Positions 7,828-23,998 of a stretch of DNA of 64,000 bases are shown piece after piece. The stretch lies in the NCBI RefSeq assembly GCF_019048845.1, contig NZ_CP077426.1, positions 2,093,501 to 2,157,500 on the forward strand. Reading direction: 5' to 3'. The notes under the pieces were generated by a model that did no database searches, was not told the DNA's origin, and saw only the letters and a program-made list of their open reading frames with translations. Made by a program: the position numbers and the translations under genes. Numbering within the stretch: position 1 is the stretch's first letter; every line of letters begins with the position of its first letter. This DNA comes from Vibrio mimicus. GTDB lineage: Bacteria; Pseudomonadota; Gammaproteobacteria; Enterobacterales; Vibrionaceae.

Positions 7828-9504
7828 GTGAACATCGACGTCGTTTTGTTGTTAGAGCAAAATCCAATTTTGCTGATTTTCGTAGTCCTCGCCATTGGCT
7901 TGTCTTTTGGAAAAATTCGCTTTGGCAGTTTCCAGTTAGGCAATTCCATTGGTGTTCTAATCACCTCGCTGATCATGGGACACTTAGGCTTCTCCTTCAC
8001 CCCAGAAGCATTGACCATTGGTTTTATGCTGTTTATTTACTGCGTGGGCATTGAAGCAGGTCCAAACTTCTTTGGCATTTTCTTTCGTGATGGCAAACAC
8101 TATTTAATTCTTAGCTTGGTTGTTCTAATTACCGCAACTTGGATTGCTTACTTCGGTGGCTATTACCTCGACCTAGATTACGGCTTATCCGCCGGCATGA
8201 TGGCGGGGGCGCTAACATCAACACCAGTGTTGGTAGGTGCACAAGATGCTCTCAACTCAGGTTTAGCCTCTGTTCCAAGACATATGGATCTGTCACTGGT
8301 TTTAGACAATGTCTCGGTAGGTTATGCAATGGCTTACCTAATCGGCCTTATCAGTATGATCATGTTCGCTAAGCTACTACCTAAGTTACAAAAGCAGAAC
8401 TTGTCTGACTCAGCGCAGCAAATCGCTCAGGAACGTGGTCTTGGTAGCCAACGTAAAGTGTATCTTCCCATTATTCGCGCCTATCGGGTTGGCCCTGAAC
8501 TGATTAACTGGATTGACGGCCGTAACCTACGTGAACTTGGCATCTATCGTCAGACGGGTTGTTATATTGAGCGTATCCGTCGTCATGGCATTCTGGCACA
8601 CCCTGATGGGGATGCGATTTTGCAAGAAGGCGATGAAATTGCTCTAGTCGGTTATCCAGATAGCCATGCACGCCTTGACCCCAGCTTTCGTAACGGGAAA
8701 GAGGTCTTTGACCGCAACCTACTTGACCTGCGTATTTCAGAAGAAGAGATCGTGGTAAAAAGTGACAGCATTGCGGGAAAACGTCTCTCCGATCTTAACC
8801 TTTCGGAATACGGCTGCTTCCTCAACCGAGTCGTTCGTGCGCAAATCGAAATGCCGATGGATCTGGATATCGTCCTCGCCAAAGGAGATGTACTTCAGGT
8901 CAGTGGTGAGAAGAGCAAGGTGAAAGGGCTCGCCGATAAAATCGGTTTTATCTCGGTACACAGCCAAATGGCCGATCTGCTTGCCTTCTGCAGCTTCTTT
9001 ATCCTTGGGATTCTGTTTGGGTTGGTCACCATGACCTTTGGCCAAGTCTCGTTCAGCTTAGGTAATGCCGTAGGACTCCTACTTTCAGGGATCACTTTGG
9101 GCTTCTTGCGTGCCAACCACCCCACTTTTGGTTATGTACCGCAAGGTGCACTGAATATGGTCAAAGACCTTGGTTTAGCCATTTTCATGGTTGGGATCGG
9201 GCTGAATGCGGGTAGCAAAATGTTCCAACATCTGTCTGAAGTAGGTGTGCAGGTGATTGGCCTAGCCTTTTTAGTTAGCGTAGTGCCTGTGGTATTCGCG
9301 TATTTGGTTGGCGCCTACATTCTAAAGATGAACCGTGCTTTGTTATTTGGTGCAATTATTGGCGCGAGAACTTGTGCGCCAGCAATGGATATTGTAAATG
9401 AATATGCAAAATCAACTATCCCAGCACTTGGTTATGCTGGCACCTATGCGATCGCCAATATTCTAATGACGTTAACGGGCACCATATTTATCTTGCTGAG
9501 TTAA
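7828..9504 (+). CDS. ybjL: YbjL-type AspT/YidE family membrane transporter
   Basis: This inner-membrane protein of 558 residues has the aspartate:alanine-exchanger (AAE) architecture: an N-terminal block of about five membrane segments (1-185), two cytosolic TrkA-C-like (RCK_C) domains (about 205-370) and a second block of about five to six segments (370-558). Duplicated 'LG.SIGVL' and '[10 protein letters not shown]' motifs and '[11 protein letters not shown]' are typical. It aligns with E. coli YbjL along its full length. AspT relatives exchange aspartate for alanine, but the substrate of YbjL is not established. The start is GTG 7828 with a weak ribosome site. It lies between grxA and clpA, as in enterobacteria where ybjL, grxA and clpA are also near each other. 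Confidence 0.9.
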   Translation: MNIDVVLLLEQNPILLIFVVLAIGLSFGKIRFGSFQLGNSIGVLITSLIMGHLGFSFTPEALTIGFMLFIYCVGIEAGPNFFGIFFRDGKHYLILSLVVLITATWIAYFGGYYLDLDYGLSAGMMAGALTSTPVLVGAQDALNSGLASVPRHMDLSLVLDNVSVGYAMAYLIGLISMIMFAKLLPKLQKQNLSDSAQQIAQERGLGSQRKVYLPIIRAYRVGPELINWIDGRNLRELGIYRQTGCYIERIRRHGILAHPDGDAILQEGDEIALVGYPDSHARLDPSFRNGKEVFDRNLLDLRISEEEIVVKSDSIAGKRLSDLNLSEYGCFLNRVVRAQIEMPMDLDIVLAKGDVLQVSGEKSKVKGLADKIGFISVHSQMADLLAFCSFFILGILFGLVTMTFGQVSFSLGNAVGLLLSGITLGFLRANHPTFGYVPQGALNMVKDLGLAIFMVGIGLNAGSKMFQHLSEVGVQVIGLAFLVSVVPVVFAYLVGAYILKMNRALLFGAIIGARTCAPAMDIVNEYAKSTIPALGYAGTYAIANILMTLTGTIFILLS

Positions 9505-9555
9505 CGGCTGATTGATTTAACTGAAGCAAGATAAACGCAATAAACACTGCGCATT

Positions 9556-9582
9556 AAAAAGGCACCTTACGGTGCCTTTTGT
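9556..9582 (+). terminator. Bidirectional terminator ybjL/clpA
   Basis: AAAAAGGCACC, loop TTAC, GGTGCCTTTT (9556-9580), between convergent genes with A and T runs on the two sides. Confidence 0.9.
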
Positions 9583-9605
9583 ATTTTTCACGAAACACTT
9601 ATGTG

Positions 9606-11873
9606 TTAATGAACAACCTCTTCACGAGTCGCGAAATACTCGAAAGCGAGTTTGTCATCACTCAATGAAACTTTTACTGTTCCACCATTTACGAGTGAAC
9701 CAAACAGCAGCTCATTAGCCAGAGGTTTCTTCAATTGCTCTTGGATTACACGTCCCATCGGACGCGCACCCATTTCTCTATCGTAGCCTTTCACCGCCAA
9801 CCAATGACGAGCATCTTCTGACACTTCCAGAGAAACTCCACGAGCATCCAATTGGGCTTGAAGCTCCACAATGAACTTATCAACGACTTGATGAATCACA
9901 CGCTCATCCAAGCTGTTGAACCAAATAATGTGGTCAAGACGGTTGCGGAACTCTGGGGTAAAAACCTTCTTGATTTCCGACATCGCATCATGGCTATTAT
10001 CTTGTTGGATCAGACCAATCGACTTTTTCACTGTTTCCGCAACACCCGCGTTAGTCGTCATCACTAAGATAACGTTGCGGAAATCGGCTTTACGGCCATT
10101 GTTATCCGTCAGCGTACCGTTATCCATCACTTGCAGTAGCAAGTTAAAGATATCGGGGTGCGCTTTTTCGATTTCATCAAGAAGCACCACTGAGTGAGGA
10201 TGCTTGATAACGGCATCAGTCAGCAAACCACCTTGGTCATAACCCACATACCCCGGAGGAGCACCAATCAAACGGCTTACCGAGTGACGTTCACCATACT
10301 CAGACATATCGAAGCGCAGTAGCTCTATGCCAAGCAGTTTTGAAAGCTGCAGTGTCACTTCTGTTTTCCCAACCCCTGTCGGGCCAGCAAACAGGAATGA
10401 ACCCACTGGTTTATGCTCCGCGCCCAATCCGGCCCGAGTCAGTTTGATGGATTCGGTTAGCACATCGATCGCAGTATCTTGTCCGAATACCAACATTTTC
10501 ATCTGCTTATCCAGATTTTTCAAAATGTCTTTATCAGATGAAGAAACCGATTTTTCAGGAATACGTGCCATTTTCGCTACCATGGCTTCAATTTCAGCCA
10601 CGCCAACGGTTTTCTTACGACGGCTCGCTGGCATCAAACGAGCACGAGCGCCGGCTTCGTCAATCACGTCAATTGCTTTATCTGGCAGATGACGCTCATT
10701 GATGTATTTCGCTGAAAGCTCAACCGCAGCACGCAGCGCTTTATTGGTATAGCGTACATCGTGGTGAGCTTCGTACTTGGTTTTTAAGCCCATCAAAATT
10801 TTGGTGGTGTCATCAAGCGAAGGCTCAACAATATCAATCTTTTGGAAACGTCGAGACAGGGCTCGCTCTTTCTCAAAGATGTTGCTGTATTCTTGATACG
10901 TGGTGGAACCGATACAGCGCAATTTACCGCTACTGAGCAGAGGCTTAATCAGATTTGCCGCATCCACTTGACCACCAGAAGCCGCACCCGCACCGATGAT
11001 GGTATGAATTTCATCGATAAACAGGATCGCGTCTTTCTCTTTCTCAAGCTGTTTCAAAATCGATTTGAAACGTTTTTCGAAATCGCCACGATATTTCGTG
11101 CCAGCTAACAGCGAACCAATATCGAGGGAATAAATCACGCTGTGCTGAATCACGTCAGGCACATTACCTTCCACAATTCGCCATGCCAAGCCTTCCGCAA
11201 TCGCGGTTTTGCCGACACCCGCTTCCCCCACCAGCAGAGGGTTATTTTTACGACGGCGACACAGGACTTGAATCGTACGTTCCAACTCTTTGTCACGGCC
11301 AATCAGCGGATCGATCTGACCTTGTTTAGCAAGTTGGTTCAGGTTCGTCGCAAAACTCTCTAGGCGCTCATCGGCACTCACTTCTTCGGAACTCTCGCTA
11401 CCAAACGACTCCGAAGAAGAGTCTTCGTTATGATTTGAGGCTTTAGTGATGCCGTGGGAAATAAAGTTAACAATATCCAAGCGGCTAATGTCGTTTTTCT
11501 TGAGCAGATAAGCCGCGTGTGACTCTTGCTCACTGAAAATCGCAACGAGCACGTTTGCTCCAGTCACTTCACTGCGACCTGAAGATTGCACATGGAATAC
11601 TGCACGTTGCAGCACGCGTTGAAAACTCAATGTGGGTTGAGTTTCGCGTGTTTCATCGTTTTTAGGGATGAGTGGCGTTGTCTGGTCAATGAAGGTATCC
11701 AGTTCACGACGCAATACATCGATATCGGCTTGACAGGCTAACAGGGCTTCCCGCGCTGCATCGTTTTCCAACAATGCAAGTAGGAGGTGCTCGACGGTCA
11801 TAAATTCATGTCTTTTGTCTCGTGCCCGAGCAAACGCGCCGTTTAGACTCGACTCTAATTCTTTGTTAAGCAT
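9606..11873 (-). CDS. clpA: ClpA, ATPase subunit of ClpAP protease
   Basis: This AAA+ unfoldase of 755 residues (E. coli ClpA 758) feeds substrates, including N-end-rule proteins delivered by ClpS, to ClpP. The N-terminal Clp-N repeat domain spans 1-140, followed by an acidic Ser/Glu linker (about 150-170). The first AAA module has Walker A GEAGVGKT (216-223) and the Walker B 'LFIDEIHT'. The second has GPTGVGKT near residue 495, the ClpP-docking IGL loop (SIGLIQQDN) and a C-terminal D2-small domain. All key elements look intact. It lies 38 bp downstream of clpS, and both are probably in one transcript. ATG 11873 has AAGGAGG immediately upstream on the coding strand. Confidence 0.97.
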   Translation of the reverse strand: MLNKELESSLNGAFARARDKRHEFMTVEHLLLALLENDAAREALLACQADIDVLRRELDTFIDQTTPLIPKNDETRETQPTLSFQRVLQRAVFHVQSSGRSEVTGANVLVAIFSEQESHAAYLLKKNDISRLDIVNFISHGITKASNHNEDSSSESFGSESSEEVSADERLESFATNLNQLAKQGQIDPLIGRDKELERTIQVLCRRRKNNPLLVGEAGVGKTAIAEGLAWRIVEGNVPDVIQHSVIYSLDIGSLLAGTKYRGDFEKRFKSILKQLEKEKDAILFIDEIHTIIGAGAASGGQVDAANLIKPLLSSGKLRCIGSTTYQEYSNIFEKERALSRRFQKIDIVEPSLDDTTKILMGLKTKYEAHHDVRYTNKALRAAVELSAKYINERHLPDKAIDVIDEAGARARLMPASRRKKTVGVAEIEAMVAKMARIPEKSVSSSDKDILKNLDKQMKMLVFGQDTAIDVLTESIKLTRAGLGAEHKPVGSFLFAGPTGVGKTEVTLQLSKLLGIELLRFDMSEYGERHSVSRLIGAPPGYVGYDQGGLLTDAVIKHPHSVVLLDEIEKAHPDIFNLLLQVMDNGTLTDNNGRKADFRNVILVMTTNAGVAETVKKSIGLIQQDNSHDAMSEIKKVFTPEFRNRLDHIIWFNSLDERVIHQVVDKFIVELQAQLDARGVSLEVSEDARHWLAVKGYDREMGARPMGRVIQEQLKKPLANELLFGSLVNGGTVKVSLSDDKLAFEYFATREEVVH

Positions 11874-11911
11874 AAGGCCTCCTTAAGGAACAACCACGTT
11901 GTCTGGCAAGC

Positions 11912-12232
11912 TTACGCTTGCTCCATCGTGCACAAGAGTGGATGCTCATTTTCCCTTGAGTACATCGTAACTTGAGCGACTTTCGTCTCTGCAACTTCTG
12001 CAGTAAACGTGCCACATATTGCTTTTCCTTCGTAATGCACTTTGAGCATCACTTGCGTCGCCCTCTCTATATCCATAGAGAAAAAGCGCTCAAGAATCTC
12101 AATTACAAAGTCCATCGGCGTGTAATCATCATTGTTCAATACAACGTGATACATAGATGGTGGCTTAACTGCCGTTTTTTCTTTCTCCAGCAAATCAAAG
12201 TCTGGAGAGATCCATTCAAAATTTTTACTCAT
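11912..12232 (-). CDS. clpS: ClpS, ClpA adaptor
   Basis: This adaptor of 106 residues binds the ClpA N-domain and the N-degron of substrates, directing them to ClpAP and blocking ssrA-tagged proteins. It has the flexible N-terminal tail, then the core '[20 protein letters not shown]' and the substrate-pocket residues near the DDYT and '[13 protein letters not shown]' segments. It is the first gene of clpSA and is divergent from cspD across a 475-bp spacer, the arrangement also found in E. coli. Confidence 0.96.
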   Translation of the reverse strand: MSKNFEWISPDFDLLEKEKTAVKPPSMYHVVLNNDDYTPMDFVIEILERFFSMDIERATQVMLKVHYEGKAICGTFTAEVAETKVAQVTMYSRENEHPLLCTMEQA

Positions 12233-12707
12233 GACACTTCAATATTTGAGGACGTTCTAAAGAGAATTCAACTATAAAGTGCTGTAATCCTAGCCTTTTT
12301 GACTTGTCTATTCAGTTCGCACTTCAACGAATTTCGCCTCCTACTTAGAGACTAATGCAGCAATTGTAACGCTGCAAATAAAACATTGCGAATGACGATC
12401 ACGAATAGTGTGATTGCTTATTTCCTCAACACCAATATGCAATCTCGCTAATAATTTGCTTCGCGATTTGCAAATGACAAATTTATATAATTGCAATTGC
12501 AAAATTGAGTTTTCATATAAAACTGTGTGCTTTTATACGTTCGTCCTATTGACTGCGTTGCATCATCGTCTAAATTGGTCAATTAGTGACTAACGTTAAG
12601 CATAGGCTGAATCGCTATTCACTTTTGAGAACTCATAAAAGTTAAGCAACAGAATGAGGTTTCTCTTTAAAAAACATCAGTTATAAAATGCATGAGGGAT
12701 GTATAGC
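12233..12707. other. clpS/cspD divergent regulatory region
   Basis: A 475-bp very AT-rich spacer without a credible gene. It includes the 12-bp palindrome TTGCAATTGCAA (12490-12501) and a long leader-like stretch before cspD. Promoters for clpS (-) and cspD (+) must lie here, but I could not pick them with confidence. Confidence 0.5.
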
Positions 12708-12929
12708 ATGGCTACAGGTACAGTGAAATGGTTTAATAATGCCAAAGGGTTCGGTTTTATTTGCCCAGAAGGTGAAGACGGCGATATTTTCGCTCATTAC
12801 TCAACCATTCAAATGGACGGATACCGTACACTCAAAGCCGGTCAACAGGTTTCTTATCAGGTGGAGCAAGGCCCTAAGGGATACCACGCAAGCTGCGTTG
12901 TGCCGATCGAGGGACAACTAGCGAAGTAG
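12708..12929 (+). CDS. cspD: Cold-shock-domain protein CspD
   Basis: This single CSD protein of 73 residues has RNP1 (KGFGFI, 15-20) and RNP2 (DIFAHYS, 27-33) single-strand nucleic-acid-binding motifs. In E. coli CspD is a stationary-phase inhibitor of DNA replication, divergent from clpSA, and the same context is present here. ATG 12708 is chosen from the universal MATGTVKWFN start and the GAGGG site upstream; the ATG at 12699 lies within that leader. Function in Vibrio is inferred from synteny. Confidence 0.93.
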   Translation: MATGTVKWFNNAKGFGFICPEGEDGDIFAHYSTIQMDGYRTLKAGQQVSYQVEQGPKGYHASCVVPIEGQLAK

Positions 12930-12984
12930 CGGTCAATTGCCTTACCAACGTGCTTTTTTAGACTAAGAAAGCGCGAAAAAATAG

Positions 12985-13012
12985 AAACCCGCCGAATTGG
13001 CGGGTTTTGTTT
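12985..13012 (+). terminator. Bidirectional terminator cspD/icd
   Basis: AAACCCGCC (12985-12993), loop GAATT, GGCGGGTTT (12999-13007), followed by TGTTTT. It lies between convergent genes. Confidence 0.9.
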
Positions 13013-13032
13013 TAGGCTAGTGTATGTACAAA

Positions 13033-15567
<2,535 letters not shown>

Positions 15568-16293
15568 ATGTCATCTCGCTCACCCAGCGACACTTCCTCT
15601 TCTTCCCCTGCTCAACGAAAGTCGCATTTTAAACAGAGGACGACAAAAAACACCACTCGCCCCCATACCACATCGGGTAAGAAAAGCTTCTCAGCCAAGA
15701 AAAGAGCTACGTCTAACGACTTCACCTCACCCAAACGAGCGATTTCGCCCAGTGAGCGTAAAGTGATCCTGTTTAATAAACCTTATGACACTTTAAGCCA
15801 ATTTACCGATGGGGACGGAAGAAAAACCTTGGCCGACTACATCCCAATTAAGGATGTCTACGCGGCAGGACGTTTGGATCGCGATAGCGAAGGACTACTC
15901 ATTTTAACCAATGATGGGATTTTGCAGGCCAGATTGACTCAGCCGCAATCCAAAGCGCCAAAAACCTACTGGGTGCAAGTTGAAGGTGCGCCACAAGAGA
16001 GCGACCTTGAGGCATTGCGCCACGGAGTGATCTTAAAAGATGGCCCGACTTTACCGGCGAAAGTCGACATCATGCCCGAACCCACGCTTTGGCCACGCAA
16101 TCCTCCGGTGCGTTTTCGCGCTGCGATTCCTACCACATGGTTAGCCATTACTTTAATGGAAGGGCGTAATCGTCAAGTGCGACGCATGACAGCGCACATC
16201 GGTTTCCCGACTCTACGTTTAATTCGTTACTCCATGGGCGATTGGAACTTGGGAGATTTGCAGCCCGGTGAGTGGCGGGAAGTGACGCTTTAA
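15568..16293 (+). CDS. rluE: 23S rRNA pseudouridine synthase RluE
   Basis: This RsuA/RluB/E/F-family pseudouridine synthase of 241 residues isomerises U2457 of 23S rRNA in E. coli. The catalytic Asp is in [19 protein letters not shown]; 'KTYWVQVEG' and '[21 protein letters not shown]' complete the family motifs. A basic, Ser/Thr-rich N-terminal tail of about 55 residues precedes the catalytic domain and makes it longer than the 217-residue E. coli protein. The start ATG 15568 has AAGGTG 6-7 nt upstream. It is monocistronic; an ERIC-like element and terminator follow. Confidence 0.93.
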   Translation: MSSRSPSDTSSSSPAQRKSHFKQRTTKNTTRPHTTSGKKSFSAKKRATSNDFTSPKRAISPSERKVILFNKPYDTLSQFTDGDGRKTLADYIPIKDVYAAGRLDRDSEGLLILTNDGILQARLTQPQSKAPKTYWVQVEGAPQESDLEALRHGVILKDGPTLPAKVDIMPEPTLWPRNPPVRFRAAIPTTWLAITLMEGRNRQVRRMTAHIGFPTLRLIRYSMGDWNLGDLQPGEWREVTL

Positions 16294-16314
16294 TACTCTG
16301 ATTAATCAAAAATA

Positions 16315-16442
16315 TATAGCCAAACTACTTGGAGTTGCAGGTAGGCGGCAAATGAGTGAATCCCCATGAGCATAGATACACTATGTGATTGGGGTGAACG
16401 AATGCAGCCAACACCGCTGCAGCTTCAAGTAGGAAGGCAATA
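16315..16442. repeat. ERIC-type intergenic repeat
   Basis: A 128-bp imperfect palindrome. The termini TATAGCCAAACTACTTGGAG and the complement of CTTCAAGTAGGAAGGCAATA pair. The core GTGAATCCCC ... TGGGGTGAACGAATGC matches the enterobacterial repetitive intergenic consensus (ERIC), which is known in V. cholerae. It lies in the rluE 3' region just before a terminator and would fold into a long hairpin if transcribed. I saw no second copy in the window. Confidence 0.9.
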
Positions 16443-16471
16443 ACGCCCCAATAATGGGGCGTTATTGTTTG
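16439..16471 (+). terminator. Bidirectional terminator rluE/hisIE
   Basis: AATAACGCCCCA (16439-16450), loop ATAA, TGGGGCGTTATT (16455-16466), then GTTT. It overlaps the last bases of the ERIC element and separates convergent rluE and the his operon. Confidence 0.88.
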
Positions 16472-16493
16472 GTTGGAGAAACTCGTCTACCAA

Positions 16494-17122
16494 TTACTTA
16501 TGGCGTTCTTTCAGCTTATTGATCACATCATTCATGGCTAAGCCTTGCTCTTGTAGCAGCACCAACAAGTGATACATCAAGTCGGCGGATTCGCAAATCA
16601 GCTCCTCCTTATCCCCTGCCGTCGCCGCCAACGCGACTTCAACCCCTTCTTCACCCACTTTCTGCGCAATGCGTTTGGTGCCACGCGCATACAAAGAGGC
16701 CGTGTAAGAAGAACTGGGATCGGCATTTTTGCGCTCTGCCAACAGTTGTTCCAACTGATGAAGCCAAACCATTTGTGACTCTTCTTGTGCATCACCATCC
16801 CAACAGGTCACGGTGCCTGTGTGGCAGGTTGGGCCAATCGGGTTCACTTTCACCAGTAGCGTATCTTGGTCGCAATCCAGCGCGATATTTTTCAGTTGCA
16901 ATACATGGCCTGAGGTTTCCCCTTTGGTCCACAAACGCTGTTTGCTGCGCGAGAAAAAGGTCACTTGTTGAGTATCGAGGGTTTTTTGCAACGCTTCAGG
17001 GTTCATATACCCCATCATTAAGACTTGGCTGGACTGAAAATCTTGCACAATGGCGGGCACAAGTCCATCGACTTTCTGCCAATCAATACGGTCGGTTAGC
17101 GTGGCAAATGGGCTTGCTGGAT

Positions 17123-17126
<4 letters not shown>
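16494..17126 (-). CDS. hisI: HisIE, bifunctional PRA-CH / PRA-PH
   Basis: This bifunctional enzyme of 210 residues performs the second and third steps of histidine synthesis. The N-terminal phosphoribosyl-AMP cyclohydrolase (about 1-115) carries metal-ligand motifs '[11 protein letters not shown]' and 'CHTGTVTCW'. The C-terminal phosphoribosyl-ATP pyrophosphatase (about 120-210) carries '[13 protein letters not shown]' and '[13 protein letters not shown]'. It is the last gene of the his operon, overlapping hisF by 4 nt (translational coupling). Confidence 0.96.
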
Positions 17127-18657
<1,531 letters not shown>

Positions 18658-19269
18658 CTAAAGCTCAAGAAAGTTTTGAATCAAGCGTGCGCCCGCTTTT
18701 GAAGAGCGCTCAGGGTGAAATTGCACCCCGTAATAGTTCCCCGCTTGAATCGCTGCGCTAAACAGCTGACCATACTCGCACTGGGCAATAGTGTAATCGC
18801 CAACGGGCATGGCAAAGCTGTGCACAAAGTAGAAGTACGCATCAGGTTCTATACCGTTAAACAGTGGATGCCCCTCTTTCACTTGCACCGTGTTCCAGCC
18901 CATGTGTGGCAACGGCAGATCGCCAGTTTGCAGCAAACGGACTTCACCGTCGACTAACCCTAAACACTGCACAATCTCATCGGCTTTCTGGCCTTTTTCT
19001 TCCGACAATTTGCCAAGTAGTTGCATGCCAAGACAGATGCCAAGCAATGGCTTTTCAACCCGCTTCACTAGCTCGATCAAATCACGCTCAGTGAGGTTTT
19101 TCATCGCTTCGCTCGCGGTGCCAACTCCGGGCAGAAACAGTTTATCTGCCGCGAGCACCACTTTCGGATCGCGCGAAATCGTCACCCCATAACCTAATCG
19201 CTCAATAGCGAATTTGACCGAGGAGATATTGGCGCAGCCGGTATCAATAATCACCACATTTTGAGTCAT
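18658..19269 (-). CDS. hisH: HisH, glutamine amidotransferase subunit of IGP synthase
   Basis: This class I glutamine amidotransferase of 203 residues supplies ammonia to HisF. The catalytic triad is Cys79 (GICLGMQLL), His185 and Glu187 (FHPERS). The oxyanion-related 'PGVGT' motif is at about 48-52. Its ATG shares one base with the hisB stop, implying coupled translation. Confidence 0.97.
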   Translation of the reverse strand: MTQNVVIIDTGCANISSVKFAIERLGYGVTISRDPKVVLAADKLFLPGVGTASEAMKNLTERDLIELVKRVEKPLLGICLGMQLLGKLSEEKGQKADEIVQCLGLVDGEVRLLQTGDLPLPHMGWNTVQVKEGHPLFNGIEPDAYFYFVHSFAMPVGDYTIAQCEYGQLFSAAIQAGNYYGVQFHPERSSKAGARLIQNFLEL

Positions 19270-20342
19270 CAGAGCACCCCTTTACTGCTCGGCAGATCGT
19301 TACCTTGCACCGTGATAGCTTGACGCAGCGTGCGACCAAACGCTTTAAACAGGCTCTCAATGATGTGGTGATCGTTATCACCACTGGATGAAAGGTGCAG
19401 AGTGCACGCCAAGGTATCGGCCAATGAGCGGAAGAAGTGATACACCATCTCAGTCGAGAGATCGCCCACTTGCGGGCGGCTAAAGCTCGCATCAAATTTC
19501 AGATACGGGCGGCCTGAGAGATCCAACGCGCACTGTGCCAAACACTCATCCATGGGCAATGTGAAACCAAAGCGTCCAATACCACGTTTGTCACCCAGTG
19601 CTTCACGCAGTGCTTGCCCTAGTGCCAAGGCGGTATCTTCCACCGTGTGGTGATCATCAATGTGCAGATCGCCCACCACTTTCAGTTGCAGTTGGAAACC
19701 GCCGTGGGTCGCGATTTGATCTAGCATGTGATCAAAAAAGCCCAAACCCGTTTCAATCTGATTACCGCCAGTTTGGTCAAGATTGACTAGAACCTGAATA
19801 TCGGTCTCTTTGGTTTTACGCACCACTTGGGCAACACGTGGCTTGGTGGTGAGATCTTTAACGATATCCAGCCAACCCATAGTTTGCGGGTGGTATTGAA
19901 TACCGCGAATCGCCATATTTTCCGCCAGTTGCAGATCGGTCATGCGATCGCCAATCACGGCTGACGATTTGAAATCGACTTTGCCACCTTGCAGATACTC
20001 TTTGACCAAGCCCAGTTTCGGTTTGCGGCACGAACAGTTATCACGCTCAAAGTGCGGGCAAATCAGCACATCATCAAACTTCACGCCTTGCGATTCAAAA
20101 ATGTCCATCATCATGTTATGCGGCGCATCGAAATCCGCTTGCGGGTAGCTTGAAGTGCCTAAACCATCCTGATTAGTCACCATCACCAAACGATAACCCG
20201 CCTCTTGTAGCTTGAGCAGGCTTGGGATCACATAAGGCTCAAGTTTGAGTTTGTCCAAACGGTCAACTTGGAAATCCACTGGCGGCTCAACAATTAAGGT
20301 GCCGTCGCGGTCGATAAAAAGAATTTTTTGTTGTTTGCTCAC
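19269..20342 (-). CDS. hisB: HisB, bifunctional histidinol-phosphatase / IGP dehydratase
   Basis: This fused enzyme of 357 residues is of the enterobacterial type. The N-terminal HAD histidinol-phosphate phosphatase has the DRDGT motif (D11, D13) and a Cys/His zinc loop ([14 protein letters not shown]). The C-terminal imidazoleglycerol-phosphate dehydratase (about 168-357) has metal-binding '[12 protein letters not shown]' and '[10 protein letters not shown]' motifs. The start is GTG 20342 with AAGGAC upstream. Confidence 0.97.
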   Translation of the reverse strand: MSKQQKILFIDRDGTLIVEPPVDFQVDRLDKLKLEPYVIPSLLKLQEAGYRLVMVTNQDGLGTSSYPQADFDAPHNMMMDIFESQGVKFDDVLICPHFERDNCSCRKPKLGLVKEYLQGGKVDFKSSAVIGDRMTDLQLAENMAIRGIQYHPQTMGWLDIVKDLTTKPRVAQVVRKTKETDIQVLVNLDQTGGNQIETGLGFFDHMLDQIATHGGFQLQLKVVGDLHIDDHHTVEDTALALGQALREALGDKRGIGRFGFTLPMDECLAQCALDLSGRPYLKFDASFSRPQVGDLSTEMVYHFFRSLADTLACTLHLSSSGDNDHHIIESLFKAFGRTLRQAITVQGNDLPSSKGVL

Positions 20343-20393
20343 AAGAATGTCCTTTTCATCAGCAGCCCGCGCTGCGAGCTGCTGTAAACAAAA

Positions 20394-21437
<1,044 letters not shown>

Positions 21438-22733
21438 TTATTGAGCCTTCTGTAATTTTTCTACTCGAATCGTAACCGCACGTTTGTGCGCGTCTAACCC
21501 TTCCGCTTCCGCCATCGTTACTACGGTGGGCGCAAGCAATTGCAAGCCATCAGCGGTCAGCTCTTGCACTGTCATGCGCTTACTGAAATCGGCCAAGCCT
21601 AAGCTGGAATAAGTGCGGGTGTAACCGTAAGTGGGTAGCACATGGTTGGTACCAGAAGCGTAATCGCCTACCGATTCTGGCGACCAATCGCCAAGGAAAA
21701 TGGAGCCTGCATTATCGAGCAGTGGGACCAACTCACGCGGGTTACGCGTCTGCACAATCAAGTGCTCAGGGCCGTAGTAGTTAGAAATCGACACTGCTTG
21801 GGTGAGTGATTCAGCAATAATGATCAGACTGGAAGCCAAGGCTTTTTCAGCAATACTGGCGCGCGAAAGCACTTTAAGCTGCTTTTGCACTGCGTCCGTT
21901 ACCTGATCGGCTAACACCGGAGATGGCGTCACCAACACCACCTGAGAATCAGGGCCGTGCTCTGCCTGACTGAGTAGATCGGCGGCAATAAAATCGGCAT
22001 CCGCCGTTTCATCAGCAATCACCAATACTTCTGAAGGTCCTGCAGGCATATCAATCGCTGCGCCACGGAAATCGTTACTCACTTGGCGTTTTGCTTCCGT
22101 CACATAGGCGTTACCGGGACCGAAGATTTTGTCAACTTTAGTCACCGTTTCCGTGCCATAAGCCATAGCAGCGATCGCTTGGCCGCCGCCTAAGTTGTAC
22201 ACCTCATCGATGTTACACAGTTTAGCGACGTAGAGAATTTCATCAGCGATGGGCGGTGGTGAGCAAAGCACCACTTTACGGCAGCCTGCAATTTGTGCAG
22301 GCACACCAAGCATTAGCACGGTTGATGGTAGCGGCGCACTACCACCCGGAATATACAGACCCACTTTATTGATCGGGCGAGTCACTTGTTCACACACCAC
22401 TCCGGGCATGGTTTCCACTTTGATTGGCTGCGCTTTTTGCGCCTTGTGGAATTTGCTGATGTTGTTGTATGCCTGCTCTAGTGCCTGTTTCATCGTTTCC
22501 GACAAACGCGCGGCAGCGGCATCCATCTCTTCGCGAGATACGCGCAGTGAGGCGGGTTTTACACGATCAAATTTTTCGGTTAATTCAAACAGGGCGGCAT
22601 CACCCTCACTGCGCACTTTCGCAATCACCTGCGCAACCGCAGCGGTGATGTTTGCTCCTTCCGTAATCGCAGGACGTTCTAAAATCGATTCTTGCTGAGC
22701 TTCACTCAACGATTGCCAAACAACGGTTCTCAT
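21438..22733 (-). CDS. hisD: HisD, histidinol dehydrogenase
   Basis: This zinc-dependent enzyme of 431 residues performs the last two steps, histidinol to histidine, with two NAD+. The signature '[14 protein letters not shown]' with nearby 'AEHGPDSQ' and the Zn-ligand-bearing 'GPEHL' and C-terminal '[12 protein letters not shown]' are intact. It lies 4 bp after hisG. Confidence 0.97.
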   Translation of the reverse strand: MRTVVWQSLSEAQQESILERPAITEGANITAAVAQVIAKVRSEGDAALFELTEKFDRVKPASLRVSREEMDAAAARLSETMKQALEQAYNNISKFHKAQKAQPIKVETMPGVVCEQVTRPINKVGLYIPGGSAPLPSTVLMLGVPAQIAGCRKVVLCSPPPIADEILYVAKLCNIDEVYNLGGGQAIAAMAYGTETVTKVDKIFGPGNAYVTEAKRQVSNDFRGAAIDMPAGPSEVLVIADETADADFIAADLLSQAEHGPDSQVVLVTPSPVLADQVTDAVQKQLKVLSRASIAEKALASSLIIIAESLTQAVSISNYYGPEHLIVQTRNPRELVPLLDNAGSIFLGDWSPESVGDYASGTNHVLPTYGYTRTYSSLGLADFSKRMTVQELTADGLQLLAPTVVTMAEAEGLDAHKRAVTIRVEKLQKAQ

Positions 22734-22737
22734 CGCC

Positions 22738-23634
22738 TTACTCCATCATTTTTTCAATCGGTAACACCAGAATTGAGCTAGCACCGAGGGCTTTCAGCTG
22801 CTCCATGGTTTCCCAGAATAGATTTTCCGAACTCACCATGTGTACCGCGACTTTGGACTTGTCGGCAGACAAAGGAAGCACTGTTGGGTCTTCCGCTCCG
22901 GGCAACAAGGTTTTGATTTGCGCCAGCTTCTCAACCGGTGCGTGCAGCATGATGTATTTCGATTCTTTGGCTTGTTGCACGCCGTGCATGCGAGTGAGGA
23001 GTTTATCGATCAGTGCAGCTTTATCGGCAGCAAAAGCACCTGGGCGCTGAATAAGCGTCGCTTTGGATTCAAAAATCACTTCCGCTTCTTTAAGACCGTT
23101 GGCTTCTAAGGTCGCGCCAGTGGAGACCAGATCCGCAATCGCATCGGCTAACCCCGCGCGCGGTGCAACTTCAACCGAACCCGTCAACATACAGGTGCTG
23201 AAATCCACGCCTTGGCGATCCATATAAGCTTTGAGCAGTTGTGGGTAAGTGGTGGCAATACGCTTACCATTCAGATCTTGCGGTCCACGATACTCTGCAT
23301 CTTTTTCAATCGCGATCGACAGACGGCAACCACCAAAATCCATGCGGCGCAGGGTGATAAATTCGTTACGTTGGTTGAGTGCTAGGCGATCTAAACGTGT
23401 TTCTTCAAGCACGTTTTCACCAACAAAACCCAAATCCACCACCCCATCCATGATCAGTCCTGGAATGTCATCGTCACGCACCAACAACAGGTCAATCGGC
23501 ATATTCAGTGAATGAACCACCAAGCGCTCGCCCATGATGTTGAATTTCACACCGCATTTTTTCAGCAGTTCTTGGCACTCTTGGCTCAGGCGGCCTTTTT
23601 TCTGTATCGCGATTCTTAGTCGTTGTGTTTGCAT
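22738..23634 (-). CDS. hisG: HisG, ATP phosphoribosyltransferase
   Basis: This first, feedback-inhibited enzyme of histidine synthesis joins ATP and PRPP. It is the long form (298 residues) with the C-terminal regulatory domain (about 225-298), so no HisZ is required. '[21 protein letters not shown]' and the PRPP loop '[15 protein letters not shown]' are present. I chose ATG 23634, preceded by AAGGAAG, rather than a TTG at 23652. It is the first structural gene after the attenuator. Confidence 0.96.
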   Translation of the reverse strand: MQTQRLRIAIQKKGRLSQECQELLKKCGVKFNIMGERLVVHSLNMPIDLLLVRDDDIPGLIMDGVVDLGFVGENVLEETRLDRLALNQRNEFITLRRMDFGGCRLSIAIEKDAEYRGPQDLNGKRIATTYPQLLKAYMDRQGVDFSTCMLTGSVEVAPRAGLADAIADLVSTGATLEANGLKEAEVIFESKATLIQRPGAFAADKAALIDKLLTRMHGVQQAKESKYIMLHAPVEKLAQIKTLLPGAEDPTVLPLSADKSKVAVHMVSSENLFWETMEQLKALGASSILVLPIEKMME

Positions 23635-23685
23635 GTCATTCTTCCTTTGCAATTTGTTGAATTTAATAATTTTTCCAAAGCTTAA

Positions 23686-23723
23686 AACGAAAAACCCTCG
23701 GGAGGTTTGGTCTCCCGAGGGTT
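23686..23723 (-). terminator. his attenuator terminator
   Basis: Read on the minus strand, AACCCTCGGGAG and CTCCCGAGGGTT (23712-23723 and 23693-23704) form a perfect 12-bp GC-rich stem with a 7-nt loop, followed by TTTTCG. It lies between hisL and hisG. Nearby CTCCGGGAGA (23753-23762) and ATCTCCCGAA (23785-23794) segments can pair with it alternatively, as an antiterminator needs. Confidence 0.93.
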
Positions 23724-23801
23724 AGAATCTTTTTATGGCTCTGATTTCAACTCCGGGAGATTCCTGTCCCCCGGGTATGCGTACATCTCCCGAAAGACAC
23801 C

Positions 23802-23846
23802 TTAGGGATGATGATGGTGATGAATGTTCATTACGAAATTACGCAT
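23802..23846 (-). CDS. hisL: his operon leader peptide
   Basis: This 14-residue leader, MRNFVMNIHHHHHP, has five consecutive His codons followed by Pro and stop. Ribosome stalling on these codons when charged His-tRNA is scarce would favour the antiterminator and allow transcription of hisG onward, as for the E. coli leader (seven His). Translation could start at ATG 23846 or at the internal ATG 23831; the ribosome site is weak for both. The gene is about 80 nt upstream of the terminator stem. Confidence 0.92.
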   Translation of the reverse strand: MRNFVMNIHHHHHP

Positions 23847-23998
23847 ACTTAGTGGTTTCTGTCTGTTTGAGAACTGCCTTCACACTAACTAAGCTAAGTT
23901 TTTTTTTCAACCACAAATTGACACTTTTCTGGTTATTTTTTTATGACGGCTTTAAGAGCTCATCACCACCACTCAAAGCTGCAATTTAGGTTAGCGAT
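23847..23998. other. his promoter region
   Basis: This AT-rich spacer between hisL and the lysine transporter's terminator must contain the his promoter on the minus strand. A long A/T run at about 23899-23909 is evident, but a clear -35/-10 pair was not identified. No gene is seen. Confidence 0.4.

Noticed and set aside
22249..22698. 149-residue plus-strand ORF inside hisD
   Set aside because: Antisense to an intact hisD with normal motifs; no independent evidence.
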